In this document: in pieces, positions 16,854-24,434 of the stretch
Layout of the letters: each line of letters starts with the position of its first letter
Numbering within the stretch: position 1 is the stretch's first letter
Assembly: GCA_947466085.1 (NCBI GenBank)
Contig: CANIEC010000015.1
Location: forward strand, 1-49,513
DNA: 49,513 bases
Reading direction: 5' to 3'
From: Rhodospirillales bacterium
GTDB taxonomy: Bacteria > Pseudomonadota > Alphaproteobacteria > Reyranellales > Reyranellaceae
Program-made: the position numbers and the translations under genes
The notes under the pieces: model-generated
The model's input: only the letters and a program-made list of their open reading frames with translations
Told to the model about the DNA's origin: nothing
Databases searched by the model: none

Positions 16854-17960
16854 CTATCTCCCGGACGCAGGCTCGGTCGCCGTGGGCCGGCGCAGGTCGC
16901 CCAGCTGGTCGACCGCGAGCAGCAGGACGCCCACGCGGCTGGCCGACGAGGCCCACTCCGCCAGACGCGGGTAGTTGTCGACCAGCCAGTTGAACGCGAT
17001 CTGGACGGCGGCGAACGCTGCGGCGGCCTGGGTCACCTCGCCGAGCGACAGGGAACCGTCGATGTACTTGGGCACGGACAGGATCAGGCCAATGATGGGC
17101 GCCAGCAGCGTGTTGCCGGAAGATACCAGAGTGGTCCGCACATGCTGGCCGCGCAACGAGCGCCAGGTTCGGAGCACCTCGTCCAGCGCGAAGCTGACCG
17201 CCCCCGCCTGCACGCCCGCCCCCGTCGCACCGACCGGCGCCGTGCGAAGACGGGCGACCGCGAACTTGAGTTCCGATTCTGCCTGGTTCTTCCGTTCGAT
17301 GACATGCGCCATCCGCCGTCCGACCAGCAACATGGCCCCCGTCGTCAGCATGGCGTAGGCGATGCTGGCGAACACCAGGTAACCCGGCAGCTCCAGACCG
17401 AGGCTCGCAGGTCCGATGGCGATCGCGCCGCCCACCGTCCACAGGACCACGACGAAGGTCGCCGCCGTCAGCATCGACGAAAGCAGGCCGGTCACGAGAT
17501 CGATCGGGGCATCGGTGGCAATGCGCGCATCCTCGGCAATCCGGTACTCCGCGAGTTGGGGTTCGTCGCTCCCGGCCTCGAGGCGCCGGTAGTTGCCGTT
17601 CTCCAGCCACAGCCCGACCAGGTGCGGTGTCAGCCAACCGCGCCACCTCCGCTGGAAGGTCATCCGCGCCCAGACGGCGAAGGCAGCGAGGAAGATGCTG
17701 CACGCGGCAAGACCGGGCAGCAGAAGGGTCTGGTGACGGATCCCGGCGCCGTTCCGCTTTTCCAACGCATCGAAGAAGTCACGGTTCCAGACGTTCAGCC
17801 GGTACTGCACCAGGAGCTGCGCCACGACGCAGAGAATCAGCAGCCCGATCAGCGTCCACGGCACCCAGGCCCCCTTGCCGCGGCCGAACCCCAGGGCGCT
17901 GTGCCAGAAGCGCCTGAGTGGCCCCGGTCCGACGGCAGAGGCGCCATCTTCGGTCCTCAT
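16854..17960 (-). CDS. SbmA/BacA-like ABC transmembrane protein lacking ATPase domain
   Basis: A 368-residue membrane protein of the ABC_membrane_2/SbmA-BacA type. It has RLNVWNRDFFDALEKRNGAG, RWRGWLTPHLVGLWLENGNY (the hallmark RWR..LT), RIAEDARIATDAPIDLVTGL and a C-terminal helix pair (PKYIDGSLSLGEVTQAAAAF, then VQIAFNWLVDNYPRLAEW). About six helices are expected. Relatives of the YddA type are near 600 residues with a C-terminal nucleotide-binding domain; here the chain stops where that domain would start. SbmA/BacA themselves also lack an ATPase and run on the proton gradient, so this may be a peptide or glycoside importer of that kind. Its ATG overlaps the glucokinase stop (ATGA). Confidence 0.8.
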   Translation of the reverse strand: MRTEDGASAVGPGPLRRFWHSALGFGRGKGAWVPWTLIGLLILCVVAQLLVQYRLNVWNRDFFDALEKRNGAGIRHQTLLLPGLAACSIFLAAFAVWARMTFQRRWRGWLTPHLVGLWLENGNYRRLEAGSDEPQLAEYRIAEDARIATDAPIDLVTGLLSSMLTAATFVVVLWTVGGAIAIGPASLGLELPGYLVFASIAYAMLTTGAMLLVGRRMAHVIERKNQAESELKFAVARLRTAPVGATGAGVQAGAVSFALDEVLRTWRSLRGQHVRTTLVSSGNTLLAPIIGLILSVPKYIDGSLSLGEVTQAAAAFAAVQIAFNWLVDNYPRLAEWASSASRVGVLLLAVDQLGDLRRPTATEPASGR

Positions 17961-18904
17961 CAGCCCCCCCGGGCCGCCAGCGCCGCCAGGCCAAGGAAGG
18001 TCGGCTCCAGCCGAACGATGACGCCGGTGGGAATTTGACCGACATACCCGGCGAAGCGGCCCTTCGCGGCGAAGCGCATTCGAAACGACGAGTCCCGAAG
18101 AACGGGGACAATGTGGGGCGCAATCCCTCCGCCGATCAGCACCCCGCCGCGAGCCGCGAACGTGAGTGCCATGTCGCCCGCGAACGATCCCAGAAACCCG
18201 CAGAACAGTTCAAGCGCGGCAGCGTAGCGAGGCGCTGTGCCGGAAAGCGCGCCCCGGACGATCTCCTCCGGAGTCGGAGTCCCCGGCGCGTGACCGTCCT
18301 GCGCCGCCAGCACCGCGTGCAGGTTCACCAGTCCGGCGCCTGACAGCACCCGTTCGGCCGAGACATGACCGAAGCGCCGGCGCAGCAGTTCAAGGACGGC
18401 GGCATCGCCGGCGTCGCTTACCGCAAGCGTCGCGTGGCCGGCTTCGCTGGCCACGGCGCGTGGAACGGTGCCGGGAAGATAGCAGGCGAGGCCGAGGCCG
18501 GTGCCCGGCGCGATGACCGCGACGGGCTCGCCCATGACGGCGCTTCCCTCGCCCACCGCGACCACATCGTTGGCACCAAAATGCGGCACGGCCCAGGCCA
18601 GGGCCTCGAGGTCGTTGACCAGACGGACCGACCGCAGATGCAGCGATTGCCGGAGGCTCTCAGCGTCGAGCGTCCAGGCGGCATTGGTGAGTTTGCAGCG
18701 GCCGCCCGAGACGGGACCGGCCGCGGCAATCACCGCACGGTCCACGACCGTGCCCTCCGGCTGCCCGTTGAGAAAGTGGTGCGCGGCATCATGCATGCTG
18801 GCGTAGGCACCGGTGCGCAGCGATTCGATCGGCCCCACCTGCCCGTCCGCGAGCAGGGCGAAGCGGGTGCGCGTCCCCCCCACATCGGCGAGGAAGCAGC
18901 TCAC
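17960..18904 (-). CDS. glk: Glucokinase
   Basis: A 314-residue ROK/Glk-type kinase that would phosphorylate glucose with ATP. The N-terminal phosphate-binding motif ADVGGTRTRFALL is followed by AGPVSGGRCKLTNAAW, NDLEALAWAVP (catalytic Asp), VIAPGTGLGLACYLP and the C-terminal GGVLIGGGIAPHIVP. The start is the GTG at 18904, which overlaps the beta-glucosidase stop as GTGA (18901-18904). A kinase directly coupled to a cytosolic beta-glucosidase means the glucose released is trapped at once. Confidence 0.9.
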   Translation of the reverse strand: MSCFLADVGGTRTRFALLADGQVGPIESLRTGAYASMHDAAHHFLNGQPEGTVVDRAVIAAAGPVSGGRCKLTNAAWTLDAESLRQSLHLRSVRLVNDLEALAWAVPHFGANDVVAVGEGSAVMGEPVAVIAPGTGLGLACYLPGTVPRAVASEAGHATLAVSDAGDAAVLELLRRRFGHVSAERVLSGAGLVNLHAVLAAQDGHAPGTPTPEEIVRGALSGTAPRYAAALELFCGFLGSFAGDMALTFAARGGVLIGGGIAPHIVPVLRDSSFRMRFAAKGRFAGYVGQIPTGVIVRLEPTFLGLAALAARGG

Positions 18905-20286
18905 GACACGCCGCCGCGAACCTGGGCGGCGATGGTCGCCTTGTACCAACGGGCCGAGGCCTTGGGGATGCGGCGCTGCGTGGGATAGTCCACGCGGACG
19001 AGGCCGAAGCGGCTGGCGTAGCCGGCACCCCATTCGAAATTGTCGAGCAGCGACCAGGCGAAATAGCCCCGGACGTCGGCGCCGAAGGTGACGGCCTCTT
19101 CGAGCGCATCGATGTAGCGCGACAGATAGTCGATGCGCTGGACGTCGTTCACCATCCCCGCGGCATCGCCGCTCTCCGCCGCGCCGGCGCCGTTCTCCGT
19201 CACGTAGATCGGCAGCCGATACCGGTCGCAGGCGTCGAGCAACGTGTCCCTGAAGGCTCCAGGATCGATCTGCCAGCCGATCGGCGATCGCGGGACGCCG
19301 GCCGGCGCGTCGCTCCAGGCGAATCCCAGGCGCGACGTGGCGTCGGCCCGGGCGTAGATCGGCGAATAGTGGTTGATGCCGAGCCAGTCGATGGGGCGCC
19401 GGATCCGGTCCATGTCGCCTTCCTGGACGAAGGGCGCGATCCGCGCGGCGAGTTCCTTGGGATAGGCGCCGCGCACCTGCGGATCGGCGAAGGCACGGTT
19501 CCAGTAGTCGTCCAGCAGGGCAGCCGCCGCGCGGTCCGCCGCTGTCGGATCGACGGGCCGCACCGGCTGCAGGTTGCAGATGCTTCCAAGCGACGCACCG
19601 GGCAGGTAGGCCCGAAGCACGTCGATGGCCGCGCCATGGGCCAGGTTCACGTGATGGATCGCGGCATGGTGCTGCGCCGCATCGTCGACAGCCGGTGGAT
19701 GCCAGCCGAACGCATAGCCGAAGAGCGTGAACACGCCGGGCTCGTTGAAGGTCGCAAACCGCTTCACCCGGTCGCCCAGCCGGCTTGCCACCAGACGGGC
19801 ATAGTCGGCGAACCAGCCTGCGCTGTCGCGATGGGCCCAGCCGCCGCGATCCTGAAGCGCCTGCGGCAGGTCCCAATGGTACAGGCAAACCCAGGGCTCG
19901 ATTCCCGCCGCGAGCAACCCGTCGACGAGCCGGTCGTAGAAGGCGATCCCGCGCTCGTTCACGGCCCCACGCCCGTCAGGCAACACGCGCGGCCAGGCGA
20001 TCGAGAAGCGGTAGGCGCCCACGCCCATGTCGCGCATCAGGGCGATGTCCTCGGCGTATCGATGGTAGTGATCGCAGGCAACGTCCCCGGTGTCTCCGTT
20101 GGCGATCCGCCCAGGCTCGCGGCAGAAGCCGTCCCAGACGCTGGGACCGCGACCATCCTCTCGTGCTGCACCTTCAATCTGATACGACGACGTCGAGACG
20201 CCCCACAGGAAGTCGGGCCGCAACAGGCGCCGGCCCGGCGGCGACGGCACGGCCGGACCGTCGAAGCCGGCAGGAGGACTGACCAT
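18901..20286 (-). CDS. bglA: Family 1 beta-glucosidase
   Basis: A 461-residue GH1 enzyme. The N-terminal FLWGVSTSSYQIEGAAREDG is followed by YRFSIAWPRVLPDGRG, the acid/base glutamate in RFATFNEPGVFT, WLGINHYSP, the nucleophile in PIYVTENGAG and the C-terminal FAWSLLDNFEWGAGY. It has no signal peptide, so it is cytosolic and needs an imported beta-glucoside; the adjacent SbmA-like membrane protein is a candidate importer. The ATG at 20286 is 14 bp after the alcohol dehydrogenase stop, so it is part of the operon starting at 21374. The specific substrate (cellobiose, aryl glucoside, glucosyl-glycerol and so on) is not evident. Confidence 0.9.
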   Translation of the reverse strand: MVSPPAGFDGPAVPSPPGRRLLRPDFLWGVSTSSYQIEGAAREDGRGPSVWDGFCREPGRIANGDTGDVACDHYHRYAEDIALMRDMGVGAYRFSIAWPRVLPDGRGAVNERGIAFYDRLVDGLLAAGIEPWVCLYHWDLPQALQDRGGWAHRDSAGWFADYARLVASRLGDRVKRFATFNEPGVFTLFGYAFGWHPPAVDDAAQHHAAIHHVNLAHGAAIDVLRAYLPGASLGSICNLQPVRPVDPTAADRAAAALLDDYWNRAFADPQVRGAYPKELAARIAPFVQEGDMDRIRRPIDWLGINHYSPIYARADATSRLGFAWSDAPAGVPRSPIGWQIDPGAFRDTLLDACDRYRLPIYVTENGAGAAESGDAAGMVNDVQRIDYLSRYIDALEEAVTFGADVRGYFAWSLLDNFEWGAGYASRFGLVRVDYPTQRRIPKASARWYKATIAAQVRGGVS

Positions 20287-20300
20287 CGGAATGCTCTGCG

Positions 20301-21374
20301 TCAGGGGGTGAGGGCGACCTTGAGAACCCCGTCGCGCTGATGCGCGAAAAGGTCGTAGGCCTGTTCGATGTCGGCGAGCTTGAAGCGATGCGTCACCAGC
20401 GCGCCCAGGTCGGCTCGCCCCGCGGCGATGACGTTCATCAGCCGCCGCATGCGCTCCTTGCCGCCCGGGCAGAGCGAGGTGACGATCTTGTTGTCGCCCA
20501 GCCCCGCCGTGAAGGCATCGAGCGGGATGCGCAGGTCCGACGAATAGACGCCGAGACTCGACAGCGTACCGCCCGGCCGCAGCACGCGAAGCGCGTTCTC
20601 GAAGGTCTGCTGCGTCCCCAGCGCCTCGATCGCGACATCGACACCGCGACCCGCCGTGAGCTCTTGGATCGCCGCCACCGGGTCGCCCTTCTTGAAATCG
20701 ACGACATGGTCGATCCCCAGCTTGCGGGCGACGGCCAGCCGTTCCGGCACCGTGTCGACGCCGATCACAGTCGTGGCGCCCATCAGCCGGGCACCCAGCG
20801 CCGCGCAGAGACCGATCGGACCGAGGGCGAAGACCGCCACGATGTCCCCGATGCGGACGCTGCCGCTTTCGGCGCCGGCGAAGCCCGTCGACATGATGTC
20901 GGGACACATCAGCACCTGCTCGTCGGTGAGATTCGACGGCACCGGCGCGAGATTGGTCATCGCATCCGGCACGAGCACGAACTCGGCCTGGCAGCCGTCG
21001 ATCGTGTTGCCGAAGCGCCAGCCGCCCGCAGGCCTGAAGCCATGCCGCGTTCCCGGTCCATCCTGAGAATGCGCGCCGCAGAGGCAGGCGTAGCTGTGCC
21101 CGCTCGGCGTGATGGCGCCGGCGATGACGCGCTGGCCTTCCTTGTAGCCTTTGACCTCGGATCCCAGCTTCTCGATGATGCCCACCGGCTCGTGGCCGAC
21201 GATCAACCCTTTGGCAACGGGATATTCTCCGCGAAGAATGTGCACGTCGGTGCCGCAGATCGTCGTCGTGCTGATCCGCAGCAGTGCGTCCAGGGGACCG
21301 ACATCGGGCACAGGTCGCGACTCAAGGACGATCCGGCCCGGCTCGGCAAAGACTGCCGCCATCATCTTTGGCAT
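20301..21374 (-). CDS. NAD(P)-dependent alcohol dehydrogenase (secondary-ADH-like MDR)
   Basis: A 357-residue MDR enzyme with catalytic-zinc residues in TTICGTDVHILRGEYP and GLIVGHEPVGIIEKLG. It lacks the usual four-Cys structural-zinc loop (here PSGHSYACLCGAHSQDGPG), as in thermophilic secondary alcohol dehydrogenases. The nucleotide-binding region is AVFALGPIGLCAALGARLMG followed by TVIGVDTVPERL, and the C-terminus is ALVTHRFKLADIEQAYDLF. GGAGGAACCC precedes the ATG at 21374. A FixK-type box is centred 58 bp upstream and another 98 bp upstream. It is the first gene of a five-gene operon. Confidence 0.9.
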   Translation of the reverse strand: MPKMMAAVFAEPGRIVLESRPVPDVGPLDALLRISTTTICGTDVHILRGEYPVAKGLIVGHEPVGIIEKLGSEVKGYKEGQRVIAGAITPSGHSYACLCGAHSQDGPGTRHGFRPAGGWRFGNTIDGCQAEFVLVPDAMTNLAPVPSNLTDEQVLMCPDIMSTGFAGAESGSVRIGDIVAVFALGPIGLCAALGARLMGATTVIGVDTVPERLAVARKLGIDHVVDFKKGDPVAAIQELTAGRGVDVAIEALGTQQTFENALRVLRPGGTLSSLGVYSSDLRIPLDAFTAGLGDNKIVTSLCPGGKERMRRLMNVIAAGRADLGALVTHRFKLADIEQAYDLFAHQRDGVLKVALTP

Positions 21375-21425
21375 GGGTTCCTCCGTTGTTCGCCGGCACG
21401 GTAGACGCGACGGGCCGGCGGGGAA

Positions 21426-21439
21426 TTGATGTGCCTCAA
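21426..21439. promoter_or_regulatory. FNR/FixK-type box (9 of 10)
   Basis: TTGATGTGCCTCAA. The centre is 58 bp from the alcohol dehydrogenase ATG at 21374 and 80 bp from the divergent TPR gene ATG at 21512. Confidence 0.7.
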
Positions 21440-21465
21440 GCCATGATGCTTCTTCCGGTCGATCC

Positions 21466-21479
21466 TTGATCTGGATCAT
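21466..21479. promoter_or_regulatory. FNR/FixK-type box (9 of 10)
   Basis: TTGATCTGGATCAT. The centre is 39.5 bp before the ATG at 21512, so a class II promoter here would start transcription almost at the start codon. It is 40 bp from the box at 21426. Confidence 0.7.
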
Positions 21480-21511
21480 GTTGCGCCGGGGGATCACTGC
21501 TAGATCAAGAC

Positions 21512-22255
21512 ATGATCAGGCACTGGACCCTCCTGTCGATCCTGTCGGGCGTGCTTTGCATGGCGGCCGCCGAGGCGCCACGCGCGCAAGGCTACGAGGC
21601 GTTCTATCGGAAGTGCTACGAGGATGCCGCATCTGAACAGGTGATCATCAGCTGCACGGCCGTCATCTCACGCGGGCTGGTAGACAGAAACGACCTGGCC
21701 ACGGCCTACAAGAATCGCGGCGACGCCTACAATGACAAGGGCGAGTACGAGCAGGCTCTGGCGGACTACGCCCGGGCGATCGAGACCAATCCGCAGGACG
21801 CGGAGGCGTTCAACGGTCGGGGTACGACCCATATCGCCCAGGAACGCTACAGGCTGGCGGTCGACGACTTCGACCAGGCAATCCGGATCAATCCCTCGAG
21901 CCCGGTCGCACTTGGAAACCGGTGCTTCGCGAAGGCCGTCCTGGGCGAGTTCGAACAGGCCCTGTCGGACTGCAACGAGGCTCTTCGTGTCAAGCGCAAG
22001 TATCCCGCCGCCTATGCGTCCCGCGCCATCACCTACCTGAAGCTGAAGCGTTACGACGATGCCATCGCGGACTACACTGCGCTGCTCAAGGGCAAGCCCG
22101 ACAATCCCTACGCGTTGTTCGGCCGGGGCGTGGCCAGGCGCATGAAGGGCGATGCGCGAGGCGGCGACGGTGACGTCGCGGCGGCGACATCGATCAAGCC
22201 GGACATCGCCGAACACATGTCGAGGCTCGGGATCGCGCCAGCGGAGTCGCGATAG
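21512..22255 (+). CDS. Exported TPR-repeat protein
   Basis: A 247-residue protein with a signal peptide (MIRHWTLLSILSGVLCMAAA, cleavage near APRAQG). About five tetratricopeptide repeats follow from residue 63: YKNRGDAYNDKGEYEQALAD, FNGRGTTHIAQERYRLAVDD, LGNRCFAKAVLGEFEQALSD, YASRAITYLKLKRYDDAIAD and FGRGVARRMKGDARG. TPR proteins are scaffolds for assembly complexes; a periplasmic partner is likely but unidentified. No clear Shine-Dalgarno precedes the ATG, consistent with a very short or absent leader. The stop meets the convergent HdeD-like stop directly (TAGCTA at 22253-22258). Confidence 0.82.
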   Translation: MIRHWTLLSILSGVLCMAAAEAPRAQGYEAFYRKCYEDAASEQVIISCTAVISRGLVDRNDLATAYKNRGDAYNDKGEYEQALADYARAIETNPQDAEAFNGRGTTHIAQERYRLAVDDFDQAIRINPSSPVALGNRCFAKAVLGEFEQALSDCNEALRVKRKYPAAYASRAITYLKLKRYDDAIADYTALLKGKPDNPYALFGRGVARRMKGDARGGDGDVAAATSIKPDIAEHMSRLGIAPAESR

Positions 22256-22837
22256 CTACGGTGTCGTCCGGCGCAGCCAATAGCCTACGCTCACGAGCAG
22301 GCTGCCAACCGCCGCCGCGAACCACCCGATCAACCAGAGCAAGGCCTCCGCCCTCAGGTTCGGCCAGAAGGCCAAGGCCAGCCCGAACAGAAGCGCGCCC
22401 AGCCCATCGAGCACCAGTATCCAACTGCCGTCGACCGCCTTGCGCAGCTCGAGCGCGGCCCAGACCTGCATCGCACCGATCGTGATCGCCCAGATGGAAA
22501 TGATCCCGACCAGGTGCGCGGTGACGTCGTCGAGCGCAAACAGCGTGCCGCCGGCACAGACCAGCCCAGCCGATCCGATCAGGCCCAGCCAGAGCCGCGG
22601 TGCACCACTCCTCCCGCGGATCGCGGCAACCAGGGCCAGAATGCCGTCGACAAGGGAATAGCCACCCCAGAGCATCGCCAGACCGGTAATGGTGAGCCTC
22701 GGCCAGAAGAAGACGAGGAACGCAAAGAGCAAGGCCGCCACGCCACGAAGCAACAGCAGCCGGCTGTAATCGGACGCCACGTCCTCGAAGGCCACTCCAT
22801 CGGAGCCCGTGGTGATCTGACCCGGCAGTTGGTTCAT
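22256..22837 (-). CDS. HdeD-family membrane protein
   Basis: A 193-residue integral membrane protein with six predicted helices, including LLLLRGVAALLFAFLVFFWP, GLAMLWGGYSLVDGILALVA, GLIGSAGLVCAGGTLFAL, LVGIISIWAITIGAMQVWAA and ALLFGLALAFWP. The LRG.....G...FFWP... pattern is that of HdeD (DUF308), linked to acid resistance in E. coli. The ATG at 22837 is chosen because the in-frame upstream extension reads through the FixK box. The box at 22929 is centred 98 bp upstream. Confidence 0.85.
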   Translation of the reverse strand: MNQLPGQITTGSDGVAFEDVASDYSRLLLLRGVAALLFAFLVFFWPRLTITGLAMLWGGYSLVDGILALVAAIRGRSGAPRLWLGLIGSAGLVCAGGTLFALDDVTAHLVGIISIWAITIGAMQVWAALELRKAVDGSWILVLDGLGALLFGLALAFWPNLRAEALLWLIGWFAAAVGSLLVSVGYWLRRTTP

Positions 22838-22928
22838 GGGACGCTTTCCAGAAAGACTCAGCCGACGGCCTTGGATACTGCCATTCTCGACCAGAAAGCG
22901 AGTCAACGGGGAAAAGTCACGTGGAGCC

Positions 22929-22942
22929 GTGATCCAGATCAA
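22929..22942. promoter_or_regulatory. FNR/FixK-type box (9 of 10)
   Basis: GTGATCCAGATCAA. The centre is 98 bp from the HdeD-like ATG at 22837. Confidence 0.7.
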
Positions 22943-22960
22943 GTCAGCGCAGGCGCCTGT

Positions 22961-22974
22961 TTGATCTGGAACAA
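22961..22974. promoter_or_regulatory. FNR/FixK-type box (9 of 10)
   Basis: TTGATCTGGAACAA. It is 32 bp from the box at 22929. The centre is 123 bp before the plus-strand ATG at 23091. Confidence 0.65.
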
Positions 22975-23090
22975 GGCGCCCTGAGCGAAACTCCACTGAA
23001 CTGGCCGCCGAGACGATCCTGGTCTAGGGAGTCAGTGTGCCGTGTCGACTTCACCACCTGAAGCCGAACGATCGGGGAGGAACGACTGAA

Positions 23091-23348
23091 ATGGGCTCCG
23101 GACGGGCATTGATCACGCTGTGGTTGGTCGGCAGCGCCATGTCGTGGATCGGCTGGATGCTCTTCATTAACATGTCGTGCGTTCGCCAGGTCGACGGCCG
23201 CCTCTTGTGCCAGACGGAGCGTACGTGGCTCGCCTTCCTGTCGCGCTCAGCGAGGGATCCCCTCGAGGTCGCCTTGATGGGACTGATACCGGCGCTGGTG
23301 GTGCTGGTCGTCGGCATCGCGCTTTTCCGGGTCATGCGCCGTTCCTGA
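23091..23348 (+). CDS. Small two-helix membrane protein of unknown function
   Basis: An 85-residue protein with two hydrophobic segments, LITLWLVGSAMSWIGWMLFI (about 6-25) and LMGLIPALVVLVVGIALFRV (about 62-81). A short polar loop with two Cys (NMSCVRQVDGRLLCQTERTW) lies between them. GGGAGG precedes the ATG at 23091. It is 41 bp upstream of, and apparently cotranscribed with, a small cytochrome c. The loop cysteines and that neighbour suggest a role in electron transfer or cytochrome handling (inference only). Confidence 0.7.
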   Translation: MGSGRALITLWLVGSAMSWIGWMLFINMSCVRQVDGRLLCQTERTWLAFLSRSARDPLEVALMGLIPALVVLVVGIALFRVMRRS

Positions 23349-23389
23349 GCCGGCCCGATCGTCACGACCTTTGAATCAAGGAGGAGTCT

Positions 23390-23689
23390 ATGAAGCGACT
23401 GATCGCCCTGCTGCTGGTTCTCCTGCCGCTGCCCGCAGCGGCGCAGGCCCCCAGCTATGGCGCGGCCCTGGCCCAGCGCTGGTGCATGGCCTGCCACATC
23501 GTCGAGCCAGCGCCCAAGACCGCCAGCGCCAATGGCATTCCGAGCTTCTCCGCCATTGCGGCCAAGCCCACGACCAACGCCGAGCAGCTCAAGGCCTTTC
23601 TTTCGACGGGACACACGCGCATGCCCGACTTCTCGCTCAGCAATCTCGAGCGGCAGGCCCTGGTGGACTATATCCTGAGCCTTCGATAA
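23390..23689 (+). CDS. Small monohaem cytochrome c
   Basis: A 99-residue class I cytochrome c. The signal peptide is MKRLIALLLVLLPLPAAAQA. The haem-attachment site is CMACH (C32, C35, H36) and the probable axial Met is M78 in TGHTRMPDF. The mature form is about 80 residues, periplasmic and soluble. GGAGGAG precedes the ATG closely. Placed in a FixK-type unit, it may carry electrons to the cbb3 oxidase encoded at 38371-41610 (inference). Confidence 0.88.
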   Translation: MKRLIALLLVLLPLPAAAQAPSYGAALAQRWCMACHIVEPAPKTASANGIPSFSAIAAKPTTNAEQLKAFLSTGHTRMPDFSLSNLERQALVDYILSLR

Positions 23690-23769
23690 CCCGCGTGAAG
23701 GGCGGCTTCGCAATGCGGCCTGAAGTCTTTTCGGGCGGGCTTGAATCGAGTCGAGCAACCCAATAGTCG

Positions 23770-23879
23770 CCTCACCCTGAGGAGCGAACGCAGTGAGCGT
23801 CTCGAAGGGTGGGCACGCGCACCCCGACTGCTGCCCATCCTTCGAGACGCCGTGCTTGGCACGGCTCCTCAGGATGAGG
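23770..23879. repeat. Nested imperfect palindrome, copy A of a dispersed repeat
   Basis: The outer arm CCTCACCCTGAGGAGC (23770-23785) pairs with GCTCCTCAGGATGAGG (23864-23879), 15 of 16. The inner arm CGTCTCGAAGGGTGGGC (23798-23814) pairs with GCCCATCCTTCGAGACG (23833-23849), 16 of 17. It lies between the convergent cytochrome c and phasin genes. A damaged relative is at 36967-37152. It may act as a two-way terminator. Confidence 0.8.
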
Positions 23880-23908
23880 TGAGTGAGTCGACCTGAAAAA
23901 GAAAGACG

Positions 23909-24268
23909 CTATCCCAGAAGCTGGGTCGTCTGCTGGGCCTCGGGCGTCACGCCGGAAAGGGTCACGCTGGTGACCAGCTCGGCCAGTCGCTTGGCTTCCT
24001 CGGAATAGTCTTCGGCGGCCCGAACGCTCCAGGCGCCCTGGGCCTGCCACACGCTCGCGGCGTCTCGCGCCGACAGCAGCGTCAGCCAGGTCGAGAGATT
24101 GTCCTTGAGGCGCCGCTCGGCGAATTGCGAAACCTCGCTCTGCCAAGCTGCACCGGCGGCCGCCCATTCCTCGAAGGAGTCGGCATAGGTCGACAGCGCC
24201 GAATTCCACATATTGCTCGCCGGCAGTGACTCCACGCTCGGCAGCTTGTCCGATTGCATGTCGTTCAT
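23909..24268 (-). CDS. Phasin-family protein
   Basis: A 119-residue, helical, Trp-rich protein: NMWNSALSTYADSFEEWAAA, then AWQSEVSQFAERRLKDNL, LTLLSARDAASVWQAQGAWS and RAAEDYSEEAKRLAELV. The pattern of amphipathic helices ending in Y.EEA.RL..L fits Phasin_2 proteins that coat polyhydroxyalkanoate granules. The ATG at 24268 has GGAGGGTGAG just upstream. A perfect FixK-type box is centred 62 bp upstream. PHA is a common electron and carbon sink under oxygen limitation, in line with this control. Confidence 0.75.
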   Translation of the reverse strand: MNDMQSDKLPSVESLPASNMWNSALSTYADSFEEWAAAGAAWQSEVSQFAERRLKDNLSTWLTLLSARDAASVWQAQGAWSVRAAEDYSEEAKRLAELVTSVTLSGVTPEAQQTTQLLG

Positions 24269-24323
24269 CTCACCCTCCTGCATCATCCGGTACCGACAGT
24301 AGGCGCAGACGCGGCACGGGCCG

Positions 24324-24337
24324 TTGATCTGCATCAA
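24324..24337. promoter_or_regulatory. FNR/FixK-type box (perfect, 10 of 10)
   Basis: TTGATCTGCATCAA. The centre is 62 bp from the phasin ATG at 24268. Confidence 0.85.
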
Positions 24338-24348
24338 CCCGGCCGAGC

Positions 24349-24362
24349 TTGATGCAGATCAA
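24349..24362. promoter_or_regulatory. FNR/FixK-type box (perfect, 10 of 10)
   Basis: TTGATGCAGATCAA. The centre is 79 bp before the DUF992 ATG at 24435 and 25 bp from the neighbouring perfect box. Confidence 0.85.
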
Positions 24363-24434
24363 CGCCCTTGGGGCGCCTGCCTCATAGGCTGAACAGTGCG
24401 GAGAGGCCTTTTCCGTCTTCCCAGGAGACAAGCG

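Noticed and set aside
23770..23879. Small structured RNA gene
   Set aside because: The nested palindrome could fold, but a diverged copy at 36967 in the same kind of convergent gap fits a dispersed palindromic repeat better. No promoter is visible.
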